DNA from: Sipunculus nudus
Lineage: Eukaryota; Annelida; Sipuncula; Golfingiida; Sipunculidae
Direction of reading: 5' to 3'
DNA length: 64,000 nt
NCBI GenBank assembly: GCA_026874595.1
Contig: CM049315.1
Span: forward strand, 19,923,664-19,987,663
A program made the position numbers and the translations under genes. Shown here piece after piece: positions 34,987 to 47,397 of this stretch. The notes beneath the pieces were generated by a model that was given only the letters and a program-made list of their open reading frames with translations, had not been told where the DNA came from and made no database searches. Within the stretch, counting starts at the first letter, position 1. The number at the start of each line of letters is the position of its first letter.

Positions 34987-35008
34987 CCGGGAATGTGTGA
35001 CTTTAGCC
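34987..35008 (-). repeat. Harbinger right terminal inverted repeat
   Basis: Read on the minus strand it starts GGCTAAAGTCACACATTCCC, pairing with the left end except at positions 4-7. Confidence 0.85.
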
Positions 35009-35011
35009 TAA
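35009..35011 (+). repeat. TAA target-site duplication (right)
   Basis: Matches the TAA at 28638-28640 on the other side of the element. Confidence 0.8.
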
Positions 35012-35020
35012 GAGGGGGTG

Positions 35021-35104
35021 TGTTACGGGGGCACATAAAAGCGGACCGAACTAGCGAAGCGGTTGGTACGCCGGACTTGTTCGCCACCGACCTGGGTTCG
35101 ACTC
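35021..35104 (+). mobile_element. tRNA-derived SINE, copy 2 (truncated)
   Basis: It repeats 28381-28483 nearly base for base: the TGTTACGGGG leader, the GCGGACC head, A box TAGCGAAGCGG (35052-35062) and B box up to GGTTCGACTC (35095-35104). The similarity stops there and unrelated sequence begins. It lacks the 18-bp insertion of copy 1. Together with copy 1 it brackets the Harbinger element in direct orientation. Confidence 0.65.
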
Positions 35105-37984
35105 ATCGATTTCTCTTCGTAACAATTTGATGCGTGTAATAGTTTATTTGAAACATGAGAGACATGGCACTTTTTAAATTGAATAGCGTCCTTATTTGAG
35201 GAAACAGATGAAACTGGCCATGATGCATGTTTCAATAACGTTCTGCGAAATTCGATCTAGTAATTTTTTCTGTGGCGATTAATAGTCTAGACCTTTATTA
35301 AAGATAGTTTACGTAAAACATACATTGGTTGTAGGCAGGCGAGACACATGTAATAAATCAGTGACTTATTTATCTTTTATCCTTTTGGATCATAAGATTA
35401 TTTCTAAAACTTTTATGAACAGGAATATTGGGTTTTATAGGAGAAAACAATGCGGATGATTAGCATATGATGATAAATGATATGATGCTTTATAAAAAAA
35501 AACAAATGTCCAGTAATTTTTTTTAATTCTTTAAAAGGATAGGTCCATGGCCTGTTGGTGGCACTGTTTATTGAATGAGGATGTAGGTTTCCATGTGATA
35601 AGAATGATAAGCCTTCTGGATTTTAGGTTTTATATGAACGGGGTTAGGAATAATCCAGAAGTCATAACTTGTCGATAAGACATAAGAGCGAATCTCTGAG
35701 ACCCTAAGACGTGTTTTCACCATTATGCCATTGAGGCAGTGCCCAGTTATTTGCTTCAAATTGACTATAAGAAGACCTATGATACATTTGAATGGGAAAT
35801 GAAAAAAAAAACACATTGTAAGCTTTTAATGTTGCAAACCTTTTCATACGTTGCATCAATAAAATAGTAATGTACCATCGTATATTATCAATCATGGACA
35901 CGATTCAAAAGGGAGTCGGGCAGGAACGTTCGCCGTCTCCGTTTTGTCCTTGTAGGAGAACTCTTCTTCCTTCATTTGCGAATTCAACATTAAAATTCAA
36001 ATAATTTCCGACTTCAGGAAAAGAAATATGTTATCATTACTACAAATTTGTTCCCTGGAATTTTCCCTGGGTTTAAAGGCACCTTTATTTAAACCGAGGA
36101 AAAATGGTCATGGATAGAAGCAGAGTAGTAAAGATTATGGTGTGGTGATCGGGATAAGTCAGGTGCTATGCTGCATTGTTTCTTTTTGATATAAGGTTCC
36201 TATTGATGTACCAGATATTCTGAACAACAGGTATAATATGGCTTTGTCAGACGACTTTCTCTTTCTCTTCGTAAATATTTTAAATAATCTGCCAAGTCGG
36301 AAAAGGGTGCCCTTGCCTAATGGATATTTAATGATATTTTGGTTAAGTACCCACAGTCAAATTAATGGTAGATCTTTATTATTCTCAATCTGCTTACGGT
36401 TTGATTTATAATGCTAGATAGTAGCTTTAAGAAAAAATATTCCTTTCTTTCGATTTCGGTACCAAAGACAAAAATTGTATTGATGTGAATTAAAAGAGTT
36501 TTCTGCATTGAAATATGCAATGCCAAGGTCCTGCAAATTACTTCGAAACAATACAGAACAGAGCAAGAGATGTGTCAGATCTATCCGTTTACTCCAATTA
36601 AACATATGTTAACTGGCAGCTAACCCCTTAACTTTGCATAAGAAAAGTACTAAAAGTTTCAAATCGTGATGTACTTTCTGCAATAATTTGTCAGAATGCA
36701 ATTATCTTCTAAAATGACTATAAAAATGAAGTAAAAAATATCAAATTTATATATGGATTTGTCGGGATTTCCTTTCGCGACACAAAGTCCATTGCGCAGT
36801 AAATGTAAATGTTGACACCTAATTTGTTTTCTGTCGCTTTCAGTTCGGTCAGTTGGTTTGTCAATTATAATCTAATCCTCACAGCCAAACATTTCTGACA
36901 ATTAGTTTCGTTAATGCTATACAGCATTAAAGTAATAAAGGAGCGCTATTAATCCTTTACACATCTATATTATATGAGGTGTCATGAACGATTCTGCAGA
37001 ACCGTCACTGTACATGGAGAAAATAACCAAGCAAAAAGTGCTCTACATTAAGGTAATCAGTTTTAAGGATGAATGGGTAACTTGTCATCATAGACCATTC
37101 AGACAGGTTATTCATCTCTACTTTGAATTTATTACACTTCGTTGACTTTCCAATAATTTCCAAAATTATTTTTTAAAAGCAGTTTATTTCCTGTAGGATT
37201 AATTTATAATAATTTACAAATATAAAAATGCCGCTGTTACACGGTTGATTTACATGTTAATCACAAGTGAATCCCGGGATAATTAAACCAAATTTGATAG
37301 AGTAGTTCACAACTTTTAAGAAGCTCTCGATTTCCTTTATTAACGTCATATATGGATAAGATTAAGTTTTTGCGAATATCAAGTATTCTCTTTATAATAC
37401 CCAATGGAGATATTAAATGAATGCTTTTGGGAAATAACTATACGGCTGATAAGATGTATCACTTTTATTTAGGACAATTAAGTTAATAAGTACAAGGGAA
37501 ATGATTAAAGACACACTTGATAGCATTTAAACAAAACAGTAATTATAATCCTGTCTCACTCACACTGAAAACATCAGGGTTCCCAAGAGAACTATTTTAT
37601 TAAGACCGCCCTCTGGAAGTTTCGATTACAGTGATTATTTAGCGGGATATAAAATGTTGGTTCGGCCACTTCATTTACATAGTTTACATATAGGTTTTCT
37701 TGAGTGCTCAAAGCCTTAATGCCATCTTGCTATATATTTATGTATCTTTCTGGGTGTCCTGTGCCTGAATCGGGCTCTGCTAGAAAGTTCCTTATTGATG
37801 ACCTAATGATCAGCGCTTGCACATTCTGCTACATGGTGATTTTATCTTTTACGATGTAATTTCCGAGTATTTCCGAGTATTTCTGATATAGCTTTATTAA
37901 ATCTCCTGGTAGTCGTCATTATACGAGAAAAAAGAGGGTCCAAGGCGTAAACACGAAATTTGACCAGGATATTAGAGTTTCATT
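35105..37984. other. Non-coding stretch with one small repeat
   Basis: AT-rich, no supported gene. Positions 35545-35625 share ordered blocks (TGGCACTG, TTATTGAATGA, AAGAATGATA) with 25955-26035. Confidence 0.4.
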
Positions 37985-38330
37985 TCTTGTTATGAAAAGG
38001 AACCCAGAAATCTGATGTCTAATGTCTTATTATGAACAAGACCTCACATTTTCATTCTTATGTCTATTGAACAGGACCTCAAAAGTTTCAGTCTCATGTA
38101 TTGTTTTGAACAGGACGTCAGGTTTTTAGGCTTATGGCTTGTTATGTATAAGACCTCAGAAATTTGCAGTTTAATGCATTGTTATGTACATAATCTCATA
38201 AATATAACTATAAATATAGTCTAATGTCTTGTTATAAACAGGGACCCATAAATTTATAGTATTATGTCTTGTAATGAACAAGACCTCAGATTTTCTTATG
38301 TCCAATGACCAGTGTCTCTGATTTTACGTC
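37985..38330 (+). repeat. Diverged tandem repeat, ~48-bp unit, about seven copies
   Basis: Successive units carry ATGTCTTGTTATGAACA followed by (A)GACCTCA and a TTT-rich block. Spacing is near 45-55 bp with small length changes. The copies are well diverged, so the array is old. Confidence 0.7.
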
Positions 38331-39639
38331 TTGTATCTTCTTATGTACAGGGTCTAAGGTTTTCACTATATCTTACAAATATGACTTCTTGATTTACCCT
38401 CACCCCGTGTATAGAAACATGAATTCTATAAGGAATAAACATGACATACCATTCGTATAATATTCTAAGCTTCATCGTTTTGCAAGAGATATAACCATCT
38501 TCAAAATTTGCCTGATAATCAGTTTGAAATTATTAAGTACGTATATTGATGAACATATAGAACTATGGGTTTATCGTGAAAAGACGATAACAATATATAT
38601 TTTACTGAATAATTTCAGTTGAATGTATAAATTAAACATAAATTATATTAAGAATTATTGAACCAAGGGAACATTAATGAAATCTGCTTGAAAAAGTAAA
38701 CGTGTCACTTAATATTCTAAAATCAATCAGACGGCGAGGTCATCTCACATCTAATTTCATTCTGAGCCATTCTGGAAATGAAAATGCCTGAGATAAAGGA
38801 AAATGAACTTACTTTCCTCCCCTGAGAATGGAAAAAAATATTCCCCATATGAATTTTTGAAAACGTCTGCCTACCACAGATCTCCCGAATTATTTCTGAC
38901 CAAATCCGCACCCTTTACATGTTAAACCTTATATATAAAAATCATTCGATCTCAACAGATTAGCTGAAGTTATTTGTATGAGAAACAGGATGATTCAGAT
39001 TGTGTGGATAGTTTTGTTCACAAACCCATCTCCATACTGTCAAGGTTCTTGGAGCACGCGTTCAGAGATACAGCTTCATTGATCTGCTCTGGTATCTATT
39101 TCGCGAATAATGAGAAAGCCTGTATATAAATGTAAACAATAAGCATATTAATGTAAATAGTACGCAAACGACACACATTATCACACTTAGAATACAAGCT
39201 TTTATTTGACTGGTCAGATTATCGATGCCAATTTGGTAATGCGTAATATATCATTTAAGAATAGCAAAGGTACGAGCTATTGCCTTCATTATTCATGAGG
39301 TACACGCCAGAGTTACGAAGGTTTCTGAAGAGGTGCAGCATACAGGTTATGATTCTATAAGCATTTTTACAGGCAGCAGGCGCCACCTGAAATACCGTAT
39401 AATAATCCAAATTTACCTTTGGAAATTTGATTTATTTTTTTATTAAAAATGCCTCTGCAATCTGCATAATCGTGTTATACTTCCGTAATTCTGTATATGA
39501 ATTTTTTGTCAATAAGGTTATATTGCAAACAACTTCAATAATGACAATGTAACTGGGCTTTTTTTCTCATTTTTTTGCGGATGTTACCGCCTCCATTTTT
39601 AATGCTAGCTTACATCGTATGTATATTTTCAGAATTCCA
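38331..39639. other. Non-coding stretch, nothing recognised
   Basis: No gene, RNA or repeat could be supported. Confidence 0.4.
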
Positions 39640-39900
39640 TTCCGGTTTCGGACTACGTTACAGTGCATTAACATCCTGATGTTAACCAAGTCCGGTGGCA
39701 ACCGCACCTGTGGGTTCTGGGCTTTTGTTCGTCCCCATTGCTAGGTTATACCACCGTTGAACCCCCGAGAGGCGCACTCGTTTGTGTGAAACACGGCCTT
39801 CTCGTTTAGCCTGCACAGCGCTCACCTTGGGTGGGGGATTCGAACCCACGATCTCTGGGCTTTCAACCTTTAAGCTCTGTAAACAAAAGTCCGTCTCACC
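39640..39900 (-). mobile_element. tRNA-derived SINE (minus strand)
   Basis: The head lies at 39828-39900 on the minus strand, with an A-box-like GAGCTTAAAGGTTG and a perfect B box GGTTCGAATCC. It is followed by CCCCACCC and then a non-tRNA body of about 185 bp with CTCGGGGGTTCAACGG and GGTATAACCTAGCAATGGGG. The B box is intact, but the head does not fold into a convincing functional tRNA. It is a different SINE family from the one at 28.4 kb. Confidence 0.6.
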
Positions 39901-40288
39901 ATGATAATATTATTGTTAAGTCATTTTCAATTAGTAGTTGAAATTTAAATACATTCTTTAAAAATAAAATACCTAACATATCTCAATAAATGTAAATAAT
40001 GTGTGATGATAGAGGCCTGAATCTGAGGGAGAAATGTATTTAAAATTTAGGTTTATCGATTTGGCTTGATTTGATGGGTGAATATTCCTGGATCTGAAGA
40101 TCTGCATTTAAGTTACGCGACTACTCGAAAAACTGTACTAATTATTCATTGGTCCATTAAAGATCCTTCTAGAAATCTCACAGGATTTTTTCGGAGATAT
40201 TAGGTAGACAAAATAACTAACACATACACTCACAAACAGACTTAGCAAGATGATTATATAAACCTCAGCCAGTTTCGTTTTCGGAGAT

Positions 40289-40400
40289 CAGGGTCGGATA
40301 CAGGATTTAAGAAGAGGAGGGGTCCAGCCCAGGAGGACTAGACAAAGCCTAAAAAGGTCTCCATGAAAGTTGGAGGGTTCGAGGCCGCAAACCCTGGTCT
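40289..40400 (+). mobile_element. MITE-like G-rich family, 5' fragment
   Basis: It shares CAGGGTCGGATACAGGATTT, AGGAGGGGTCCA, GGTCTCC and a GGAGGGTTC-like block with the first half of the copy at 1730. The G-rich core and right end are missing. Confidence 0.5.
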
Positions 40401-41837
40401 ATAAAAGGTTACGGCAATTGAAAAATTGTATTAAATTAGAGTTTTTATTACTTGACATAATGTCAAAATAACCGCTTTGGGACAAGTAGTTCAAGATTAT
40501 TTGACATATACTAAATATCTCCTCTGTTAGTTATTTATGAAAAAGCTCCAGACGTTTTCTCCGAAAGAAAATGTTAACCCTGCGCTTCTACGTATGGAAA
40601 AAATTACAAATTTATCTTACAATATTTATTTCAATATTTTTGTGGCAGGCAACAATAAATAAAATCAGCTACATCCATTACGTCAACTTTACACTCTTAA
40701 ATTAGTTTTTCCACTAGGAGACTTGCCTGATAAAAGGGTTCTCCTTTCTCGTAAATGTTATCATTCTGTTAAAATATTAATAACCGAATATTAGAGTGGT
40801 CAATTTGTAATATGAACGTCGCCGATTAGTCAAATTTAAGAAAAACTAATCCACCACTTTATCAGTTTATTTCAGCAGCCGAAGGAAGCAAAAAAGAAAC
40901 TCCCCCGTACAAGACACGTACATATCATTATTGCACTAGTTTGATAAAAATAAGATATTTTATTTGTATAAATTATTTGTTCAAAAGTTGAGCAAAGCAG
41001 GTACACCGAAAGGATGCCGAATGACCAAAGTTTGTTTCTGAATGTAATTACAGACACACATTTTATAGGGAATTAAAGCCCAACAAGCAATCTATCATAA
41101 TAATCAATTGCGCATCAAATTTTTATTTAATAAACAGAGTTATCTCTTGTATACTGTTAAATTTTCAGACTATGCATTTGAAGAAAATAAAATGAAGAAG
41201 TAACCAAGTATCGTGTTATTTGTTTTGTTGGCTAATATGAAACAAAAACAACTTCAGCCTTGTGAGGTCGTTCTTATTCACCATAGAATATAATAAAAGC
41301 TTGAATAAAAAGTATTTCAGAAGAATTATTTGAATAATTAAAGCGGTTCTCTACTCCAAAATATCAAAATAAAGGACAGGCTAAATCTCCAACTAATAAA
41401 TTCTGCTCGCATAGTCGCTGCAAATCTATTTTTTCAATACCATAAAAAATAACAATCCCGACCGAACCTGATTTTAAGGATGAAATAAAGAACATTTCGT
41501 TTTTCAACCGAATAGGCAGATTATCCGATCTCGGATGACATTGCTGCTAATACAACAGTTACACAGTTTTATTTATTGAAGTAAAGCGGGCCCTTGACAA
41601 ATCCATGTGCAACTCAAACGGAAAAAAAATATTTAACACATTGGCGACCCTTGTCTACGGGTAATTGTAAATATGTACATATCAAGATGAGATACTCAAA
41701 CACATTCAGGATTCCTGTTTACACATAATTGCAAAAAAATGAACATTTCCAGAATTTTAAGGGGATATTTTCAATTTATATAATGTAAAGAAACCTAAAT
41801 ACCATTACTTAAAAATAAACCAACACATTTTAGGAAA
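40401..41837. other. Non-coding stretch, nothing recognised
   Basis: AT-rich sequence with no supported feature. Confidence 0.4.
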
Positions 41838-42145
41838 ATCAGCTTGCTACCCCCACTTGTGTAAGCTATTTGAAAGAATTATATGTTCTTAGAGATTGGA
41901 CTGGGCCGAGTTGGGTCCAATGTATGTTTATTAACGACAATAAACCAGGCTTTCTCACCGGGAGATCAATTTGTGATCATTTATTCCGGCTTAGTTTGGT
42001 CATCATGCATGGCCCGGAGCAAACGAAACAGACCTTATCCACATTTTATGATGTTAAAAAGGCCTTTGGTACAGCCTGGGTTGACGGACTCCGCGTTAGG
42101 CTTATAAGATCCAGTTTGCAGCGTAAATTGGTAAGACAGGACTAA
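41838..42145 (+). pseudogene. Non-LTR retrotransposon reverse transcriptase fragment
   Basis: Three frames together give the order of a jockey/CR1-type reverse transcriptase: ISLLPP, then after a shift LCKLFERII, then PGFLTGRSICDHLFRLS and FYDVKKAFGTAWVDGL. The last piece corresponds to catalytic motif A, where families of this kind have an Asp in KAFD; here it is Gly. Two frameshifts lie within the first 60 bases. Nothing of the fingers N-terminal half, the YADD motif or an endonuclease is seen. It is a short dead fragment. Confidence 0.7.
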
Positions 42146-42394
42146 TCTCCTAATTTGTGACAGGCCGGAACCTATGATTGACGTTAACAGTCTGAGGGCA
42201 CTTTCTCGCTCCTTGATCACCCGGAGGTTCAGTGTCCTACAGGCTTGCACTGTTAGGAGGACCCACGTGAATTAGCCATACAGATACATACCTATATAAA
42301 GCTACAAACATATTTAAACAATAGATCCGCCCGATGGTATATCTATGGATCAATAGTATTCTTATGTGTAGCTTACTTACATTAACTAGAACTA

Positions 42395-43090
42395 TAACAC
42401 AACTATAAGTCATCTGAGCTATAGCAATGGACCTTTGTCCGTCCTTCCGTTAACAAAAACACTTTATAGAACTGTTGTACCTGCGAAACTCAAATTCAAC
42501 ATGCTGTTAGATGGCCCTAGGTTTTCCTACCATACCCAAAACATGGTCACTGCTACTTTAGTTCAAGAAATGAAGGGAAAAACCTTAGTTTTCAAGTAAA
42601 CGCTTATTGTTACCCTTCAAGAGTGCCTTATTTAATAAAACCATCAGTGTTATTTCATTTATATTTGGCAAAGATATATATTCCTCTGTATATTTCTTAA
42701 TGTACTTCCCGGAAATAAGGTCAATATTGTTAAATTTGTTGAAGTTATGAGCCCCAACATAATGTACTTTATCAAAGCATCATGAAAGATATTAACCCAC
42801 TTTATATGGAAACTGTTAAAGCTGTTTTTTTCCAGCATATAATTATATTTATTTAGATTTAATTGTACACCTAAAATTGGATCATAATTTTAATATTTAA
42901 GTTATTAGCATAGATGTAAAATTAGTACCTAAAATTACGCTCAATTGACTATGGCTCATTATTGTCCTGTTAGCACTGTTGACTTAATTTTCACAGCATG
43001 AACATATAAGGATTCATGATTCGTTAGAGTTTTTTTGAAGACTGTGACATAAATAAATGTATACGCTTCACTCGAACTGAGCTAGGTTCC
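42395..43090 (+). repeat. Distant copy of the 5.7-kb composite repeat
   Basis: It begins with ACTATAAGTCATCTGAGCTATAG and TTGTCCGTCC, continues with GTTAGATGGCCC and a CTACCATACCC block, then AATTGTACACC and CCTGTTAGCACTGTTGACTTAATTTTCACAGCATG. The order equals that at 5700-6330. The left half of the head hairpin is not preserved here. Confidence 0.6.
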
Positions 43091-43093
43091 CCT

Positions 43094-43115
43094 CCCCCCC
43101 CCCCCCCCCCCCCCC
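43094..43115. repeat. Poly(C) run
   Basis: About 22 consecutive C after TTCCCCT, at the end of the composite repeat copy. Confidence 0.95.
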
Positions 43116-45158
43116 ATGGACAGGATGCATAAACAAGATGATATTTATAGTTTTCTATGTTTAATATTATCTTTATTCAGTCTTTTGCTACATTTTGAAT
43201 TTTATGTCGACTACAAGGGGTTACAATGGTTAAAGTGCATATTTGATAATATGTCCTCAAAGTGATGTATTGCTATAAAAGTGTGATGCTCAAATGGTAT
43301 GGAATTCCTTACTTCAGAAGAGAATAAACTGTTTGCGTTTTTTAACATGTAGAGAATTGTATATTAATTTCATTATGAAAGTATACTTGAGAAACTTTAA
43401 TAATAAGCATGATGGCAAGATTTTGTTTCTCCTTCATCCAATCGACAGTGTGTAAACCTGATTAAAACCGGGCATTTTTATATATATTTTTTATTTAATG
43501 AAATTTAGCATGTACATTAAACTAAGAACTCAAAAGTAACCTTTTTTGAACAGTGACCAAAGGAATTATCTAGAATAGGCCAACTTGTAGCAATATGGAT
43601 TTCTTTGTGGTTTAATCTTTAACATAATTTTTTTTTAAATTCCGTTTTAACATTTTAGGATAAAAATAATAAGATATATAAAAAAATAAAAAGTTGTGTA
43701 TGCATAATTGTCATGGCTTGAACCAAGCTTAAGTTAAATAAAGATGCAACTTATAAATTTGAATAAACATATTTTTTATATTTTTAATATATCGCAAATC
43801 TATAAAATTTGTAAACTTAAAAAAAAAATTAATATTTTAAAATGAATGAGGATCTTATGCAAAATGTATTCATTTGCAACCAAAAAGGGTATGCTAAAAA
43901 TAGGGTTTATTATGAATCATTATTTGCATGTCTCAGCGGAAATAGAAGTTAACTGATCATTTCTGTATGTCCTTCTGTAAATATTTCATATGCTAATATC
44001 GAATGGCTGTAGCATTACGATTAACATTTCGAAGTGCAACAATAATACAAAAATTGTAATTTCTTTTCTGTGTTTCAGGATTTTTAAATTTTCTGTCATC
44101 TGAAAATTCAGCTGAGCACCGTGAACCATGGGTCCCTTGTTTATCTTCATGGAAACAAACGCTAAATTTTTATTTCTCATATACCCTTTCCTCTTTTTAA
44201 GTAAGGGTGACCTGAGATGTAATATTACGACGGTCTATGAGGTACAATTCCAGTAAAAACAAAAAAGAGAAACTGTTTTGTACACAAATGTATATTATGT
44301 ATTCCAAGGTGTTATAGCTCCTTATCGAGCTGACTAGTCGTGTAGCTTTCACCCTGGATCATGTTTTTACATATCTAGCTTGTGCAGCACATATTTTATA
44401 AAATATAAATTATACGATACAAACCGCAACAATGTCACCAGTTTAACCCTGCATTTCTCTCTTATTTTAGCAGGTTACTTTTTCTGTTCTATTTCGGTCG
44501 TTGGGAGACCAGGAACTGTTATTAGCTAAATTAAACAGTAAAGCTGTCAGAGACACCCCTACAGGCCCCGGCAGAAGCATTTTGAAATTGGACGACCGCA
44601 CGAAGCTGTTCGAAAAGGTTCCGAAGACATCACTCCAGATGAATTTATTTTACATTTCGGTGCGAAGCGGCGCATTGTACGGTTAATTCTGACACATTTT
44701 AACAAAATATAGCAAACCAGAACTTTATGTCGAACCAGTCCTTTTTCAAGAAAAAAAAAAAAATGGTGAGAATATATCTAAAGTACAGAATCAGAATGCT
44801 AGAAAATTGCCTCAATGTATTATATTAATATATTTATTTTATATATTTATATTACATCAATATATTATGTTAAATAAATCATTTACATCTGAGATGTAAT
44901 GTTGGTACTACTAGGTTTTGTGACCAAGAAAGCATTTGGACAATAGAAAATACCGCTGAGAAGTCATGTGACTGTCTAATCTAACACGGTGTCCGAAATG
45001 GCTGCTGACTACATGTTATTTATCCCTATATGGTTCCAATTCACAGTTTGTATTATTGCTGTAAATTTGGTGTATATACCCATTGCTTAAAAAAGTTTAA
45101 ATATGGCCAGTGAGTAAAGCTGCAATTTACACTAGCATCTCCCCCCCCCTCTCTCTCT

Positions 45159-45160
<2 letters not shown>
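43116..45160. other. Non-coding stretch, nothing recognised
   Basis: AT-rich with no supported gene. A 61-codon frame at 44501-44686 has no recognisable domain and no splice context. Confidence 0.4.

Positions 45161-45211
<51 letters not shown>
45161..45211. repeat. (AT)n microsatellite
   Basis: An uninterrupted AT dinucleotide run directly after a C9 run and a short CT run. Confidence 0.95.
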
Positions 45212-45213
<2 letters not shown>

Positions 45214-45445
45214 TACAGATGTCTCTTTTATTGTATGCAGCAGTCCTACATGTGCATGTGCAGCGCTAGCAATGTCCTTTGCTATGGCGGCATGGCCCGG
45301 CCAACGCGTGGGGTCTGACATGTAAACACAGCGGTCATGCTAGTCTGGGGCTTTCTCGCCTGGTCGAGCTGGGCCGGCCCACGTGTGAATCCTGATATGG
45401 ATCCCTGATATGTAGAAACACAGCGTTCGTTGTTCTAGATGTTTC

Positions 45446-46066
45446 TGTAACGTGTGTGTTCCTAGGTTCTTTAGATTGTTCGGGAAATGGAAAGTTCTCG
45501 GCTTGAGGTGAAAAGTTATAAATAATGGGCTGTGCTTAGAGCCTAGAGAGGGAGGAGAGACATATTCCAGCGGACACAGAAGAGTGTTAGTCAGTTTGAG
45601 GACCTTTTCCGATAATTGCGACAGTTATAGCTTTTCTTCTAATTTGTAACGGATTTTATATAGTCTTCATTTTGCCTTTGGGACCACTATCAGAATTTTA
45701 ATTTTGGATAACAACAAATTGACTTGTGATTGAACTGGACTGTTATTCTCTGAGAAGATTTATGTTAACTGTTCATCGGGATTATATGCTTTAAAGGACT
45801 TTTTGTCGCTATGACAGTGGTGGTATCCAGGTACTCTACACTTTATTTATATACTTGTATTGACTTACTGTTGTACTGTTTTTATTGTAATTGTATTGAT
45901 TTAGTGTATTGTAATGTTAGGATTGTTTTAAGAATAAATTACAATTATTTGTTAACAAAAAACACTGACTTCTTTATTCATTCCCCTAGACATTTCACGC
46001 TGCCCAGTTTTACAGAATCTGATTTTTTTTTTCACGACTACGTTATCTGTTGATATTAGGCTCCGT

Positions 46067-46070
<4 letters not shown>
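45446..46070 (+). repeat. Possible solo LTR
   Basis: The segment starts TGTAACGTGTGTG and ends GGCTCCGTAACA, giving TG...CA ends. It contains a TATAAATAAT box-like word near 45520 and an AATAAA near 45930, in LTR-like order, and is about 625 bp. The right neighbour is a TA array, which hides any target duplication, and the left flank (GTTTC) does not match. Weak call. Confidence 0.25.

Positions 46071-46123
<53 letters not shown>
46071..46123. repeat. (AT)n microsatellite
   Basis: An uninterrupted AT run directly abutting the CCGTAACA end of the preceding segment. Confidence 0.95.
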
Positions 46124-46124
<1 letters not shown>

Positions 46125-47397
46125 CGTAGTGGTAGGATTCTGTTGTAAAATCTTATTCGATGATTGAAAGATAAAAATGACTGATGATCGATTATTAATC
46201 AATTATTTTATGTATCATTAATATTACCGTGAAGTCTTCTGTGCAGAATTATGCCTAAAATATTAATCGAGTAAAATCAGTCTTACTTGTACATCGCGGT
46301 GATAGGTCACGTAAAACGTCTTGACATGAGGGAACCTCTACAGCTAAAGCGGGTACTTGCTTTGTTCAGTCTTCTAAGGATTACCAGGAAAAGTAGCAAA
46401 TTCTGTTATTAATAAGAGCATCTGATTATCTTTGACTTTCCAAACCCAGTTTCTGCCAGGTACATCACGTTTGTTGATAGTCCATATCATGATGTTAAAC
46501 TACAGCCAACCTTTTTCTCCATGTCACAGTCATCTTCGCCATGAGTTGTCCAATGAAGATCTTGCTTGCCTTGTGAAGACCCATTGGAGAGAAACTTAAA
46601 TTGCTGGTTAACTCTAACGCCATAGTTGAGATAGAAAATTGAAAAGACACACATGGAACCGTTAAACTGAAACCTAAAGGTCCGCTGCTTATGAACGTTT
46701 CAACAGAGAACAATCTGGCCATCAAAAAAGTCCTTACAGACAAACAGACAAATGCAAAACCAAATAGCTACAATTATATACAAATTATTCATGTACACAC
46801 TGGCCCATAATCTTATGTCTAATAAACTAATTAAAATTTTAATTGTTTATGCTCATTTCCTGTAAATGTCAAAACATCTTCCTGTTTTATCAACAAACTG
46901 TCTGTCTGTCGTTCTAGGCAGCTGAGGAGTCAGAGTAAATGGTTGGCGGCTGAAGCATAGTAACCATGATGAAACTGAAAACTCTTAGATGTTCTTCATT
47001 ACCATCAAGGCAGTGTAAGGACCATCCGTGCCGAGACCCAGCTCCATCGTGTCACTGTTAAATGACTAAAACGCCACCAATGACATGCGGAGGGACAAGT
47101 TCATTACTCTCCTGACTAGTGCCTCCACAATCAGTGAAGGCACTCCGGAATAGATCCATCAGTGACATACAATCGATGGCCAATTTTACACTGCTTTCCT
47201 GGACTTCTGGGCCTGTTTATTCTTCTAGCATTTCTCTGCCCCCTCTCCCAGGAAGCACACAGCCGAAATAACCACATTACCAAATGGAAGTTTATTCGTT
47301 GGACATTTTCCTGCCATCCATGTCCAGTACCCATTCACGCTTGGGCAGAAAAGGGCTTCTCTGTTGCAAAGACTTAGCGCGGAACGTCCAGTCCAGT
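46124..47397. other. Unassigned stretch, possible decayed coding remains
   Basis: No intact gene. Around 46495-46750 and 47040-47400 the sequence is less AT-rich and has short open pieces in several frames, such as LSNEDLACLVKTHWRE and HTIDGQFYTAFLDFWACLFF, broken by stops. They could be remains of an element or gene, but I recognise no family. Confidence 0.25.

Larger units (their letters stand above)
28641..35008. mobile_element. PIF/Harbinger DNA transposon, complete, 6.37 kb
   Basis: The element is bounded by 22-bp terminal inverted repeats and 3-bp TAA duplications. It holds exactly the two genes expected for an animal Harbinger: a MADF/trihelix DNA-binding protein on the plus strand (29137-32410, three exons) and a DDE nuclease on the minus strand (33052-34344). 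The genes converge, and each starts just inside an end. Both coding sequences are free of stops and frameshifts as read, splice sites are canonical, and each gene has a TATA box and a poly(A) signal. Both end regions are packed with CTACGGT-type motifs. The insertion lies between two copies of a tRNA-derived SINE, within the sequence CTCTTAAG/AGGGGG. Overall it looks like a young, potentially autonomous copy; activity itself is inference. Confidence 0.9.
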
